From Flavobacterium sp. 1 (GTDB lineage Bacteria > Bacteroidota > Bacteroidia > Flavobacteriales > Flavobacteriaceae): a stretch of 64,000 bases of DNA. Position 1 is the stretch's first letter. The number at the start of each line of letters is the position of its first letter. The notes beneath the pieces are model-generated. The model was not told where the DNA came from and searched no databases. It was given only the letters and a program-made list of their open reading frames with translations. A program made the translations under genes and the position numbers. The stretch covers positions 2,976,001 to 3,040,000 of the forward strand of contig NZ_PGER01000001.1 in assembly GCF_002797935.1 (NCBI RefSeq), written 5' to 3'. Positions 27,434 through 35,991 of the stretch are shown piece by piece.

Positions 27434-29539
27434 ATGGGGAACTATGTAATAAAGAGAAATGGTAAATACAAGCCATTTGAAAGTTATAAAATAAAAGATG
27501 CAATTGAAAAAAGTTTCAAAAGCGTCTCAGCAGTTGTTGATGAAAGTGTTTTTGAAAACATTATCATTCAGCTCGAAAATGAAGAAGTATGGTCTGTTGA
27601 GGAAATTCAGGACATGATTGAAAAAAAGCTATATGAAAAACATTACTTCGATGTGATGCGTTCTTTCATGCTATTTCGACACACGAGAAAGCTGCAGCGT
27701 GAACATGTTCAGGGATTAAATGATGACACAACTTATGTCGACAGTTCTCAGACAATAGAAGAATACATTGAACAGACAGATTGGCGCATCAATGCCAATG
27801 CCAATACTTCCTATTCGAATGCCGGATTGGTCAATAATGTAGCGGGAAAAATTATAGCCAATTATTGGCTGGATAAAGTCTATACCAAAGAAGAAGGTTA
27901 TGCACACCGCAACGGTGACATTCACATTCACGATTTGGATTGCCTTACGGGTTATTGTGCGGGTTGGAGTCTTCGTGTATTACTTAACGAAGGTTTCAAC
28001 GGTGTGAGAGGTCGTGTAGAAAGCAAACCGCCATCTCATTTCAGGGAAGCATTGGGTCAAATGGCTAATTTCCTTGGGATTTTGCAGAGCGAATGGGCTG
28101 GAGCTCAAGCATTCAGTTCGTTTGACACCTATTTGGCTCCTTATGTTTTTAAAGATAATTTGGGGTTTGACGATGTTTTAAAAGCCGTCAGAGGATTTGT
28201 TTACAACCTCAATGTTCCCGCGCGCTGGGGACAATCGCCATTTACCAACATCACTTTGGACTGGATCGTTCCCGATGATTTAAAAACACAGATTCCGACC
28301 AAAAATGACCATCATATTTTTGAAGACACTATCACATCCGACTTATTAATCAGAGCCAAAAAGAGAGGCGTATCAAAAATTATCGACTTGCGATATGAGC
28401 ATTTTCAAAAGGAAATGAACCTCATCAACAAAGCGTATTATACTGTAATGACCGAAGGCGATGCCAATGGACAGCCATTTACCTTCCCTATCCCAACAGT
28501 AAACATTACGGAAGCTTTTGACTGGGATGGTGAAAATACCGATTTGCTTTTTGAAAATACAGCCAAAATTGGTTCTTCCTATTTCCAGAATTTCATTGGA
28601 AGCCAATATGTTTTGGATGAAAACGGCAATCAGGTTGAGAATGAAAATGCCTATAAACCCAACGCCGTACGCAGTATGTGCTGTCGTCTGCAATTGGATT
28701 TACGTGAATTGTTGAAACGTGGAAATGGGCTTTTCGGAAGTGCCGAAATGACAGGAAGTATTGGTGTCGTGACCATCAACATGGCACGTTTGGGTTATTT
28801 AAACAAAGGAAACAAAGACACATTATACAAACAGCTAGATGAGCTTTTGTACATAGCCAAATCGACTTTGGAGAAAAAAAGAGTCTTTATACAAGAAATG
28901 TATGACCGAGGATTATATCCGTACACCAAACGCTATTTAGAGCATTTCAGAAATCACTTTTCAACTATTGGAGTGAACGGTATGAATGAAATGATTGAAA
29001 ATTTCACCAATGAAGATGACAATGTAACCTCCGAAACAGGTATTGAATTTGCCTCTGGAATCCTAGATCATATCCGCAACAGAATGAGGGAATTCCAAGA
29101 AGAAACTGGAAATCTCTACAACCTTGAAGCCACTCCTGCCGAAGGAACGACTTATCGGTTTGCCAAAGAAGACAAAAAACGTTTTGACGATATTATTCAG
29201 GCGGGACAGGAAGAAAACATTTATTACACGAACAGCTCTCAAATCCCCGTGGATTTTACACAAGATCCATTTGAAGCTTTAATGCTGCAGGATCAATTAC
29301 AGTGCAAATACACTGGAGGAACAGTTTTACACTTATACATGAGTGAAAAAATAAGTTCGCCTGAAGCCTGTAAACAATTTGTAAAAAAAGTAATTACAAA
29401 TTTTAGATTGCCATATATTACTGTAACGCCAGTGTTTAGCGTGTGTCCAGTACACGGCTATTTGAACGGAGAACATGAATATTGCCCGAAATGTGATGAA
29501 ATCATAATTGAAGAAAAAGCTAAATTTATTGAAATATAA
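27434..29539 (+). CDS. nrdD: Anaerobic ribonucleoside-triphosphate reductase lacking its glycyl-radical segment
   Basis: A 701-residue class III ribonucleotide reductase large chain, making dNTPs without oxygen. It has an ATP-cone (about 3-90, VIKRNGKYKPFESYKI), the ten-stranded barrel with NTSYSNAGLVNNVAG, the active-site cysteine region VRSMCCRLQLDLRELLKRGNG, and a zinc site near the end (C671, H674, C684, C687). It stops at KFIEI, before the RVxGY glycyl-radical loop that every active NrdD needs. That loop is encoded by a separate ORF at 29669-29836. The break is a stop codon plus ~130 bp of TTTAAA-rich DNA, not a simple frameshift. Confidence 0.95.
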   Translation: MGNYVIKRNGKYKPFESYKIKDAIEKSFKSVSAVVDESVFENIIIQLENEEVWSVEEIQDMIEKKLYEKHYFDVMRSFMLFRHTRKLQREHVQGLNDDTTYVDSSQTIEEYIEQTDWRINANANTSYSNAGLVNNVAGKIIANYWLDKVYTKEEGYAHRNGDIHIHDLDCLTGYCAGWSLRVLLNEGFNGVRGRVESKPPSHFREALGQMANFLGILQSEWAGAQAFSSFDTYLAPYVFKDNLGFDDVLKAVRGFVYNLNVPARWGQSPFTNITLDWIVPDDLKTQIPTKNDHHIFEDTITSDLLIRAKKRGVSKIIDLRYEHFQKEMNLINKAYYTVMTEGDANGQPFTFPIPTVNITEAFDWDGENTDLLFENTAKIGSSYFQNFIGSQYVLDENGNQVENENAYKPNAVRSMCCRLQLDLRELLKRGNGLFGSAEMTGSIGVVTINMARLGYLNKGNKDTLYKQLDELLYIAKSTLEKKRVFIQEMYDRGLYPYTKRYLEHFRNHFSTIGVNGMNEMIENFTNEDDNVTSETGIEFASGILDHIRNRMREFQEETGNLYNLEATPAEGTTYRFAKEDKKRFDDIIQAGQEENIYYTNSSQIPVDFTQDPFEALMLQDQLQCKYTGGTVLHLYMSEKISSPEACKQFVKKVITNFRLPYITVTPVFSVCPVHGYLNGEHEYCPKCDEIIIEEKAKFIEI

Positions 29540-29546
29540 AAGAGTA

Positions 29547-29664
29547 AAAAAATAGTTTAAAGTTTAGGATGGTTTAATATTGTTTAAAACCATCTTAAAC
29601 CTTTAAAAATTTTAAACTTTTAAACCATTTAAACGCTTAAACAATTTAAACCTTAAACAATCAT
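29547..29664. repeat. TTTAAA-rich hairpin spacer splitting nrdD
   Basis: About 120 bp of repeated TTTAAAC/GTTTAAA words. The best hairpin is TTTAGGATGGTTT against AAACCATCTTAAA, with one G-T pair. It carries stops in the plus-strand frames and looks like the word-like intergenic sequence seen elsewhere in the window. It separates the NrdD body from its glycyl-radical peptide. Confidence 0.6.
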
Positions 29665-29668
29665 AAAT

Positions 29669-29836
29669 ATGAAACTAACAACAAACCAGATTCTAGAACA
29701 AAATCAAGAATTGCGCACCAAATGTTTGGTGTACACACGAGTAATGGGCTACCACAGACCCGTAGAAAGCTTTAACATAGGAAAAAAAGGTGAACACAAA
29801 CAACGAACTCATTTTACCGAAGGAAAGTGCTGTTAG
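29669..29836 (+). CDS. Free-standing glycyl-radical peptide of NrdD
   Basis: A 55-residue ORF with ATG start and TAG stop. Its residues 21-46 match the extreme C-terminus of class III ribonucleotide reductases: VYTRVMGYHRPV with the glycyl-radical motif RVMGY (radical Gly at 27), then SFNIGKKGEHKQR. The first ~18 residues (MKLTTNQILEQNQELRTK) are polar and may form a docking helix. NrdD upstream lacks exactly this part. The stop overlaps the beginning of nrdG by 47 nt, which suggests translational coupling with the activase that would radicalise it. By analogy with YfiD/GrcA for pyruvate formate-lyase, it may complete NrdD in trans. The alternative is that this is the relic of a disrupted gene. 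Confidence 0.82.
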   Translation: MKLTTNQILEQNQELRTKCLVYTRVMGYHRPVESFNIGKKGEHKQRTHFTEGKCC

Positions 29837-30506
29837 GCCTATTTACAGTTTAACACCTTTCACTTTATTAGATTACCCGCATAAATCAGCTTGCATCCTT
29901 TGGTTTGCAGGCTGTAATATGAGGTGTCTGTATTGTTATAATCCCGAAATAGTTTTTGGAAAAGGAATTATTTCTTTTGAAAATGCGCTTCAGTTTCTGA
30001 AAGGCAGAAAACAATTACTGGATGCTGTCGTTTTTAGCGGTGGTGAATGTTTACTGCATAAAAAAAGTATTTCGTTTATAGACGAAGTCAAAAATATGGG
30101 GTTTTTAATCAAAATTGACACCAATGGTTCACAACCCGCTGTACTGAAAGAACTCATCACTAAAAAACTTATCGATTATGTGGCGCTTGATTTTAAGGCA
30201 ATGCCAGCTAAATTCGAAAAGATAACGCAGTCGAAACTTTTTATTCCCTTCGAAAAGTCCTTACTTTTATTGCTTCAAAGCAGCATTTCTTTTGAAGTCC
30301 GTACAACGGTGCATTCCGAATTATTAAATAAAAATGATATTCAGCAGATGATTTCCTATTTGGAAAACATAGGTTATATTGGAAATTATTATATTCAGCA
30401 TTTTGTAAACGGTGCGCCAACAATAGAAAAACTAGGACATTCGTTCAAGGAATTGGAAAGCGAAAATCTTTCAACAGATAAAATTAAAATACATTTTAGA
30501 GGATAA
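29790..30506 (+). CDS. nrdG: Anaerobic ribonucleotide reductase-activating protein (radical SAM)
   Basis: A 238-residue radical SAM activase that installs the glycyl radical in NrdD. The cluster motif is CNMRCLYC within LWFAGCNMRCLYCYNPE, followed by VVFSGGECLLHK and IDTNGSQP. The start is a GTG at 29790, inside the glycyl-radical peptide ORF; no ATG exists between there and the conserved SLTPFTLLDYP region, so GTG is the best choice. It is longer than E. coli NrdG and resembles the 'anaerobic RNR-activating protein' type of Bacteroidota. Confidence 0.93.
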   Translation: MNTNNELILPKESAVRPIYSLTPFTLLDYPHKSACILWFAGCNMRCLYCYNPEIVFGKGIISFENALQFLKGRKQLLDAVVFSGGECLLHKKSISFIDEVKNMGFLIKIDTNGSQPAVLKELITKKLIDYVALDFKAMPAKFEKITQSKLFIPFEKSLLLLLQSSISFEVRTTVHSELLNKNDIQQMISYLENIGYIGNYYIQHFVNGAPTIEKLGHSFKELESENLSTDKIKIHFRG

Positions 30507-30681
30507 TTATGAAATGAGCATGATAATTAAATTTGCTGCAATTGAAAATCATCGAATACCAAAACAAAATAATAACCGATGAGATAAACACAAATGAAGG
30601 TATGCGAAACGTAGTTCGATGGCTCCAATAAAATAATAATTCCCAAATTACATATTCCAACAAAAACAATATTATTTACAC

Positions 30682-31893
30682 ATGAGAAAGAGCTGGATTT
30701 TGGTATGTTTTGTCAATTTTTTCATTGCTTCGCTAATGGGATTATTGCTTCGATGGATGTATGTTGCGCCGATTGCTGGAGTCAATTTTCAGTTTTTAAT
30801 GCACGGCCATTCGCATGTTGCGATGCTGGGCTGGGTGTATTTAATGCTGTATTGCTTAATTTTTCATTTTTTTGTTCCAAAAGAGAGCCAGCAAAAACCC
30901 ATTTACAACCAATTATTCTGGATAACCGAAATTGCCGTAATTGGCATGATGATTGATTTTCCAGCTCAAGGCTATGCCTTTGCTTCTATTCTCTTTTCAA
31001 CTTTGCATATATTTTGCAGTTACTGGTTTTGTTATTTGATTTGGAAAGACGCCAAACCAACTTCTTTTCCTGAAAAAAGAATGCTTAATACCTCTTTATT
31101 TTTTATGGTTTTCTCCACATTGGGCGTTTGGTGTTTGGGTCCTGCCGTTGGAATTATGGGAAAAGCAAGTGCTTTTTATCAAATTGCGATTCAGTTTTTC
31201 CTGCATTTTCAATTTAACGGATGGTTTTTATTTGCGGTTTTGTCTTTATTTTTCAAACAATCCAAACTAAATATCGACGAGAAAAAATTCCGTTTGTTTT
31301 ATAATTTATTCGTCAGTTCGACAGTATTGACATTGGCTTTGCCCGTGAGCTGGTCGCTTTCGAACCCAATTTTTTATTGGATAAATGCAATTGGAATTGT
31401 AATCCAATTATTTTCAGCAATGCTTTTTATACAGTTAATTCAATCTCAATTTCAAGCGTTCTTTAATCCGCTGTCTTCATTAGAAAAAATGGTTTACCGA
31501 TTTGCACTGTTATCATTAGCCTTAAAAATCATCATACAGTTAGCCGTTTTAGTTCCTGAACTGGCACAGGTTTCCCACGAAATTAGAAACTTTGTCATTG
31601 GATACATTCACTTGACTATGTTAGGCATTATCACTGGTTTTCTGTTTGGATTTGCATTGCAAAATGATTTTTTAAACTCACAAAATAAAATTCAGAAATT
31701 GGGAATCTATATTTTTTTACTGGGATTTGTGGCAACCGAAATTCTTTTATTTCTCCAAGGCACTTGGTTATTGCTGAAAAGTGGAGCATTCCCTAATTAT
31801 TATCAAAATCTATTTTTTTTAAGTATCTTTTTGCCTGCAGGTCTTTTGCTGTTGACGATTGGTATTTTTAAACTTAAATCTAAAATTATATGA
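30682..31893 (+). CDS. Polytopic membrane protein resembling haem-copper oxidase subunit I / NnrS
   Basis: A 403-residue protein with about twelve membrane helices. An early helix has HGHSHVAMLGWVYLMLY, like the haem-ligand helix of haem-copper oxidases and of NnrS-type proteins, and a later helix has GYIHLTMLGIITGFLFGF with another histidine. The full set of CuB histidines is not evident, so it is unlikely to be a complete oxidase. It follows nrdG by 175 bp and overlaps the next gene by 4 nt (ATGA). A role in NO or anoxia metabolism is inferred from context only. Confidence 0.68.
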   Translation: MRKSWILVCFVNFFIASLMGLLLRWMYVAPIAGVNFQFLMHGHSHVAMLGWVYLMLYCLIFHFFVPKESQQKPIYNQLFWITEIAVIGMMIDFPAQGYAFASILFSTLHIFCSYWFCYLIWKDAKPTSFPEKRMLNTSLFFMVFSTLGVWCLGPAVGIMGKASAFYQIAIQFFLHFQFNGWFLFAVLSLFFKQSKLNIDEKKFRLFYNLFVSSTVLTLALPVSWSLSNPIFYWINAIGIVIQLFSAMLFIQLIQSQFQAFFNPLSSLEKMVYRFALLSLALKIIIQLAVLVPELAQVSHEIRNFVIGYIHLTMLGIITGFLFGFALQNDFLNSQNKIQKLGIYIFLLGFVATEILLFLQGTWLLLKSGAFPNYYQNLFFLSIFLPAGLLLLTIGIFKLKSKII

Positions 31894-32339
31894 GCCATCA
31901 TTTATTGTTAATTATCCATCTTTTGAGTGCATCCATTTGGGTTGGAGGTCATTTATTTCTCGTCTTAGGTCATTTGCCTCAAGCCCTCAGGGAGAAAAAT
32001 CAAAATATAATCCTCAACTATGAACGGAAGTATGAGCCAGTGGGAATGACAGCATTAGTTTTGCTGGTAGTCACAGGAATTATGATGGCTTATAAATATG
32101 GCGTAAGCATTGAATATTGGTTTCATTTTGAGACTCCAATCGAAAAAGTAGTTTCAACAAAATTACTTTTGCTTTTACTGACCGTGCTTTTTGCATTAAG
32201 CGCTCAATTCAGAGTATTGCCAAAACTTAAAAATAATCCCGATAAATTGCCCGAAATGACTTTTCATATTGTATCTGTAACCTTCATTGGTGTTTTGATG
32301 CTGATATTTGGGTCATTTGTGCGTTTTGGAGGGTTTTGA
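31890..32339 (+). CDS. CopD-like four-helix membrane protein
   Basis: A 149-residue membrane protein with four helices. It begins with HHLLLIIHLLSASIWVGGHLFLV, typical of the CopD/DUF2269-type haem- or copper-binding four-helix families, and a histidine-bearing FHIVSVTFIGVLML helix follows. The start overlaps the preceding stop, so the two are translated together. It may carry electrons or haem for the upstream oxidase-like protein (inference). Confidence 0.65.
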   Translation: MSHHLLLIIHLLSASIWVGGHLFLVLGHLPQALREKNQNIILNYERKYEPVGMTALVLLVVTGIMMAYKYGVSIEYWFHFETPIEKVVSTKLLLLLLTVLFALSAQFRVLPKLKNNPDKLPEMTFHIVSVTFIGVLMLIFGSFVRFGGF

Positions 32340-32387
32340 TTCTAAAAAATATTTAGTTTAAAGTAATTTTATTTTCAGCAGCTGCTT

Positions 32388-32520
32388 GCGTGAGGGGTTG
32401 CAGTGGAGCTCTTTTTTCTTTATCAATTGCCACGGGTTTAAACCCGTGGCAATTGATAAAGAAAAAAAGCGGGAACGGAAAACCCGACCCGGAGTTTTTC
32501 ACGAAGGGTCACGCCCAAAT
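32388..32520 (+). repeat. Family-1 intergenic repeat, copy C, with long palindrome
   Basis: Ends GCGTGAGGGG and GGGTCACGCCCAAAT as in copies B and D. The middle reads GCAGTGGAGCTC, then the 56-bp palindrome, then GCGGGAACGGAAAACCCGACC, so it also resembles family-2 elements. Open frames of about 60 codons crossing it are not genes. Confidence 0.78.
32412..32467. repeat. Perfect 56-bp palindrome
   Basis: Every base from 32412 to 32467 pairs around a centre at 32439/32440 with no loop (central GGGTTTAAACCC, arms reading CAATTGCCAC outward to an A/T tract). As RNA it would make an almost unbroken hairpin. Confidence 0.92.
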
Positions 32521-32607
32521 GAAGATTTTGGATCAAAAAAGCCTAAACCTTTGCTCCTATTTCTATGAAGAATAAAACTAATTTCTTAAATTTGTAAAAA
32601 ACCGAAT

Positions 32608-33042
32608 ATGTTTTCCAAAACCTGCGAATACGGCATACGAGCCACGATTTTCATCGCTTCAGAGTCTTATCAAAACAAAAGAGTTGGGCTCAAAGATATT
32701 GCCAAAAAAATAGATTCCCCTGAAGCTTTTACGGCCAAAATTCTTCAAATTTTATCAAAAGACAATATTATCAATTCCATAAAAGGAGTTGGTGGCGGTT
32801 TCGAAATTCCTCGAGAGACGATGAAAGAAATCAAACTGGCTCAAATAGTGAATGCCCTGGAAGGCGACCGCGTTTTTACCGGCTGCGGCTTGGGGCTTAC
32901 CCATTGTTCTGAAGACCATCCGTGCCCGATGCATGAAAAATTCAAATCCATTCGAAACGAATTAGCTTTTATGCTCGAAAACACCAATCTGGAGGAATTG
33001 GCTCTGGGGATAAAGACAGGAGATACTTTTTTGCGGTACTAA
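32608..33042 (+). CDS. Rrf2-family transcriptional regulator (NsrR/IscR-like)
   Basis: A 144-residue Rrf2 regulator: winged helix (residues 1-70; VGLKDIAKKIDSPEAFTAKILQ recognition region, wing GVGGGFEI) followed by the cluster-binding loop with C93, C100 and C106. These three cysteines fit an Fe-S sensor such as NsrR (NO) or IscR. Because it lies next to ric, nrdDG and nor genes, an NO-sensing NsrR-type role is likely. It is a candidate reader of the dyads, but Rrf2 sites are usually different, so this link is uncertain. Confidence 0.88.
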   Translation: MFSKTCEYGIRATIFIASESYQNKRVGLKDIAKKIDSPEAFTAKILQILSKDNIINSIKGVGGGFEIPRETMKEIKLAQIVNALEGDRVFTGCGLGLTHCSEDHPCPMHEKFKSIRNELAFMLENTNLEELALGIKTGDTFLRY

Positions 33043-33079
33043 TAAAAAGTAATCTTATATTTACATGATATTTTTTTAA

Positions 33080-33837
33080 ATGATTAAATTTAAAACTGAA
33101 TCATTACTAAATCTAAGGAATCCAAATTAAATACTTTCTTAAAAGTTGATTACAAAGAAGATAATAGGATTTGGCTCACCAATAGTCTGACGTTCCGAAA
33201 GATTATTGGTATCATGGGAATATCCATGCCCTTATTATTATTTGGATTCCAATATATAGGACACTGGGTTCCAATATCCTTTAGAATCCATTAGCCATTA
33301 TTACTACACCCGTGTCAGTGGGTTTTTTGTTATAATTCTAAGCCTATTAGCTTTCTTTCTGATTATTTACAAAGGCAAAGATCCAATCGATTTTTATATT
33401 TCATTATTTGCTGGAATTTTTGCCTTGCTAACCGTTCAGTTTCCTACCAGCAATATCACGGATGTATGCTGTGATCCTTCCAAAAATATGCTGTTGCGAT
33501 TTTGCCAGTAAGTGATTTCAGAATGTATTTTCATTACATAGCAGCTGCATTATTTTTTTTATGCCTCTCCTGCATGTCTTTCTTTTTATTTACTAAATCA
33601 AACAAATCACCAGACGAAAGAGACAGACAAAAAATCATCCGATACCGTATTTACAGGACTTGTGGCGTATTGATCCTTTTGGCAATACTGGTACCATTTG
33701 TTGGCTTACTGAAAATAATTCCTCCGCTATATTTTACAAAATTTCCACTAACATTTTGGATGGAAACATTGGCAGTCGAAAGTTTTGGTTTTGCTTGGTT
33801 AGTAAAAGGTGAAACAATTTTCCAAGATTATAACTAA
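33080..33837 (+). pseudogene. Decayed multi-helix membrane protein gene
   Basis: Three reading-frame segments that join into one protein. The first (33147-33293) reads YKEDNRIWLTNSLTFRK then GIMGISMPLLLFGF and stops at 33291-33293. The second (about 33293-33511) reads HYYYTRVSGFFVIIL ... FPTSNITDVCCDPSKN and ends at a stop near 33509. The third (to 33837) reads LPVSDFRMYFHYIAAALFF ... FGFAWLVKGE. At least two frameshifts separate them. The full-length protein would have about six helices and looks like the DUF998-type 'DUF998/frag1-like' membrane proteins. Only the last 111 codons remain open. The true 5' end is uncertain. Confidence 0.7.
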
Positions 33838-33883
33838 AATATTAATTTAGTTTTCTAAATAAAACCTCTTGAGAAATTGCAAC

Positions 33884-33916
33884 AAAAAAAGGCCTGATTT
33901 TCATCAGGCCTTTCAT
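33884..33916. terminator. Bidirectional terminator
   Basis: Stem AAAGGCCTGAT (33888-33898) / ATCAGGCCTTT (33903-33913), 4-nt loop, A-run before and T-rich DNA after. It lies between the decayed gene and the convergent 604-residue protein gene. Confidence 0.9.
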
Positions 33917-33919
33917 TGA

Positions 33920-35734
33920 TTAAACTGCGACTAGCTCGGGGATGCAAAGCGCAAACAGTTCACTCTTATATTGCTGTAGCTGATTTTCGATATTTTGTCT
34001 GCCTTTCTCAAACCAATTATTAGAAGCGATTAATGATTGGTAGTACTCAATTCCCTCATTCAGATTGTTTTTAAACGCTTTCAGTTTCTTAGCCTGAGGC
34101 ACCGTAATCTGTTCTGAAAATTCATTGATTTCATTTTTTAGATAATCCATATACATTTTCAGTTCATTGATAATCACATTCGGACGCTCTTTGTTGCCTA
34201 GAACGGACGCATTTCCATAAATGTGCCTTACCATATCCAAAAGTGAAACTTCTTTGTCAAAATAAGCCAAATTAGGGCCTGGACAAATAACAACTCCTTG
34301 AGATTGCCCTTTTATTTTAATATTATTTTCAAGATAAGAAGCATTGGCCAAACCTACACAAAGGCACGATTTCTCGGTAATACTGTTTTTCTTTTTATCG
34401 AAAGCCTCTTTAGACAATGAATCTTTTACAGCATCCAATTCGTCTAATTTTAAATCTTGGTATTTTTTAGAAGCGGGACACATTCCTTTTGGACCATACT
34501 CTTTACTCAAAGCCAAGAATTTTTTAGGACAAGAACTTCCTGCCTTCTCTTCCCGAATGCGTTTTTGTTTGAAAAATTCATTTGTAGTTCCTTTTACTGC
34601 ATTAAAAGGAATCCCTAAAGGTGAAATATGGCTCAAATAAAAATCGTCTTCTTTGGCTTTTTCTAACAATTTTCTTGTTTCGGCATCTACAGAAGTAGCT
34701 TCTGGAACCAACAAAAATGGCGACCCCCACCCCACAGAATCAACTTGATAATGCTCCAATAAAAAATCATGTTCTTCGGCAGTTCCTACTCCGCCCTGCA
34801 CAGTAATTTTCAATTCTAATGGTGTTTCAGGAATATGTAATCCTTTTATTTCCAACGCTTTTACCATCAGATCATGAGCTGATTGTATTAATTGTTCTTT
34901 CTTTTGTTTGAATTCTTCCAAAATAGGCCCCAACAAATAGCCATCAGTAGCAAAGGCATGTCCTCCACAATTCAGTCCCGATTCAATTCGGTATTCGGAA
35001 ACCCAAAGTCCTTTTTTGGCCAAGAAATTCCCTTGAATCATAGCTGATCGAAAGTCACTTACTTTCAGGATAATTTTCTTTTGAAGTTTATCATTTGCAT
35101 CTGGATAAAAAACAGGAAAGTTTTCAAAATAAGCATACAATCTAGGATTCATTCCCGCCGAAAGCACTACTGAAGATGACAGATTACTGTTTGCAAAACC
35201 ACGAAGAGAAGCATGCGCATCATTAAATTCAACTGGCAATTGTTCGTCTTTAACGAAATTGTCTTTATCGACTTTGGTCATGATATTAACATCAATTTCA
35301 CCAGCCGAAAGATTTTCTTCAAGATAATTTTTGATGGTATCTTTGAAAGCAATTCCGTCGTCGATCAGGTTTTGCAATCCTTTTTTAATCTCCGATTTAT
35401 TAGGCAACATCGCAATATAATTCTCCAAAGCTTGTTTGCTTTCAGCCAATTCTACTTTGAATTTTTCGAATTTTTCTTTTACGATAGTATCCATCAAATT
35501 CAGATAGGAAGTCACACGTTCAGCACGATAATCATGAATCTTTTCTGTGATTTCCTGATACGGTATTTTGAATTTTTCGCTGTAAAAAGCATTCATTCTT
35601 TCAATCAAATCGTCATCTATAATAGAAACAACAGATGAGATTCCGTATTGCGCCACACGTATCGGACTATCAATTGTATAGCCCAATCCCATTACTGGAA
35701 TATGAAAAGTATGTAGTGGTTTTTTAGTCGTCAT
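33920..35734 (-). CDS. Large conserved protein with nitronate-monooxygenase-like barrel features
   Basis: A 604-residue soluble protein I cannot name. Three segments recall FMN-dependent nitronate monooxygenase/FabK/PfaD barrels: the N-terminal HIPVMGLGYTIDSPIRVAQ with YGISSVVSI, a GLNCGGHAFATDGYLLGP glycine/histidine loop, and VQGGVGTAEEHDFLLEHY ahead of VGWGSPFLLVPEA. The later part has a lysine-rich region and cysteines (SSCPKKF, GMCPAS, KSCLCVG) that could bind a metal or Fe-S cluster. It is divergent from nadA. No signal peptide. Function unknown; an FMN oxidoreductase is my best structural guess. Confidence 0.6.
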   Translation of the reverse strand: MTTKKPLHTFHIPVMGLGYTIDSPIRVAQYGISSVVSIIDDDLIERMNAFYSEKFKIPYQEITEKIHDYRAERVTSYLNLMDTIVKEKFEKFKVELAESKQALENYIAMLPNKSEIKKGLQNLIDDGIAFKDTIKNYLEENLSAGEIDVNIMTKVDKDNFVKDEQLPVEFNDAHASLRGFANSNLSSSVVLSAGMNPRLYAYFENFPVFYPDANDKLQKKIILKVSDFRSAMIQGNFLAKKGLWVSEYRIESGLNCGGHAFATDGYLLGPILEEFKQKKEQLIQSAHDLMVKALEIKGLHIPETPLELKITVQGGVGTAEEHDFLLEHYQVDSVGWGSPFLLVPEATSVDAETRKLLEKAKEDDFYLSHISPLGIPFNAVKGTTNEFFKQKRIREEKAGSSCPKKFLALSKEYGPKGMCPASKKYQDLKLDELDAVKDSLSKEAFDKKKNSITEKSCLCVGLANASYLENNIKIKGQSQGVVICPGPNLAYFDKEVSLLDMVRHIYGNASVLGNKERPNVIINELKMYMDYLKNEINEFSEQITVPQAKKLKAFKNNLNEGIEYYQSLIASNNWFEKGRQNIENQLQQYKSELFALCIPELVAV

Positions 35735-35938
35735 AAGTGTAAAATTGATTCATTAAATAATTATGCAAATATCACCATACTAATTTGCTTAAAAACTGAT
35801 AAATGTCATACTACAACGAAACATAATAGAATAGATTTGCGGGTTGCAAGAACTCCAGAGGTCTACTTTTTTAACAAAAACTATCTTTTTGAAACTTTTA
35901 GAAAACTTTCAGAAACGTGCAGCTTCAAAGTTTTACCT

Positions 35939-35946
35939 TATATTTG
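35939..35946 (+). promoter_or_regulatory. nadA -7 promoter element
   Basis: TATATTTG matches TAnnTTTG and sits about 45 bp before the nadA ATG. A clear -33 TTTG is lacking. Confidence 0.55.
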
Positions 35947-35991
35947 CATAGAATTAATCTCAATTAAAAAAACCATTAAAGTTTTTAAAAA

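Noticed and set aside
32386..32575. Two overlapping ~60-codon open frames
   Set aside because: They run through the 56-bp palindrome and the family-1 repeat; no sign of coding.
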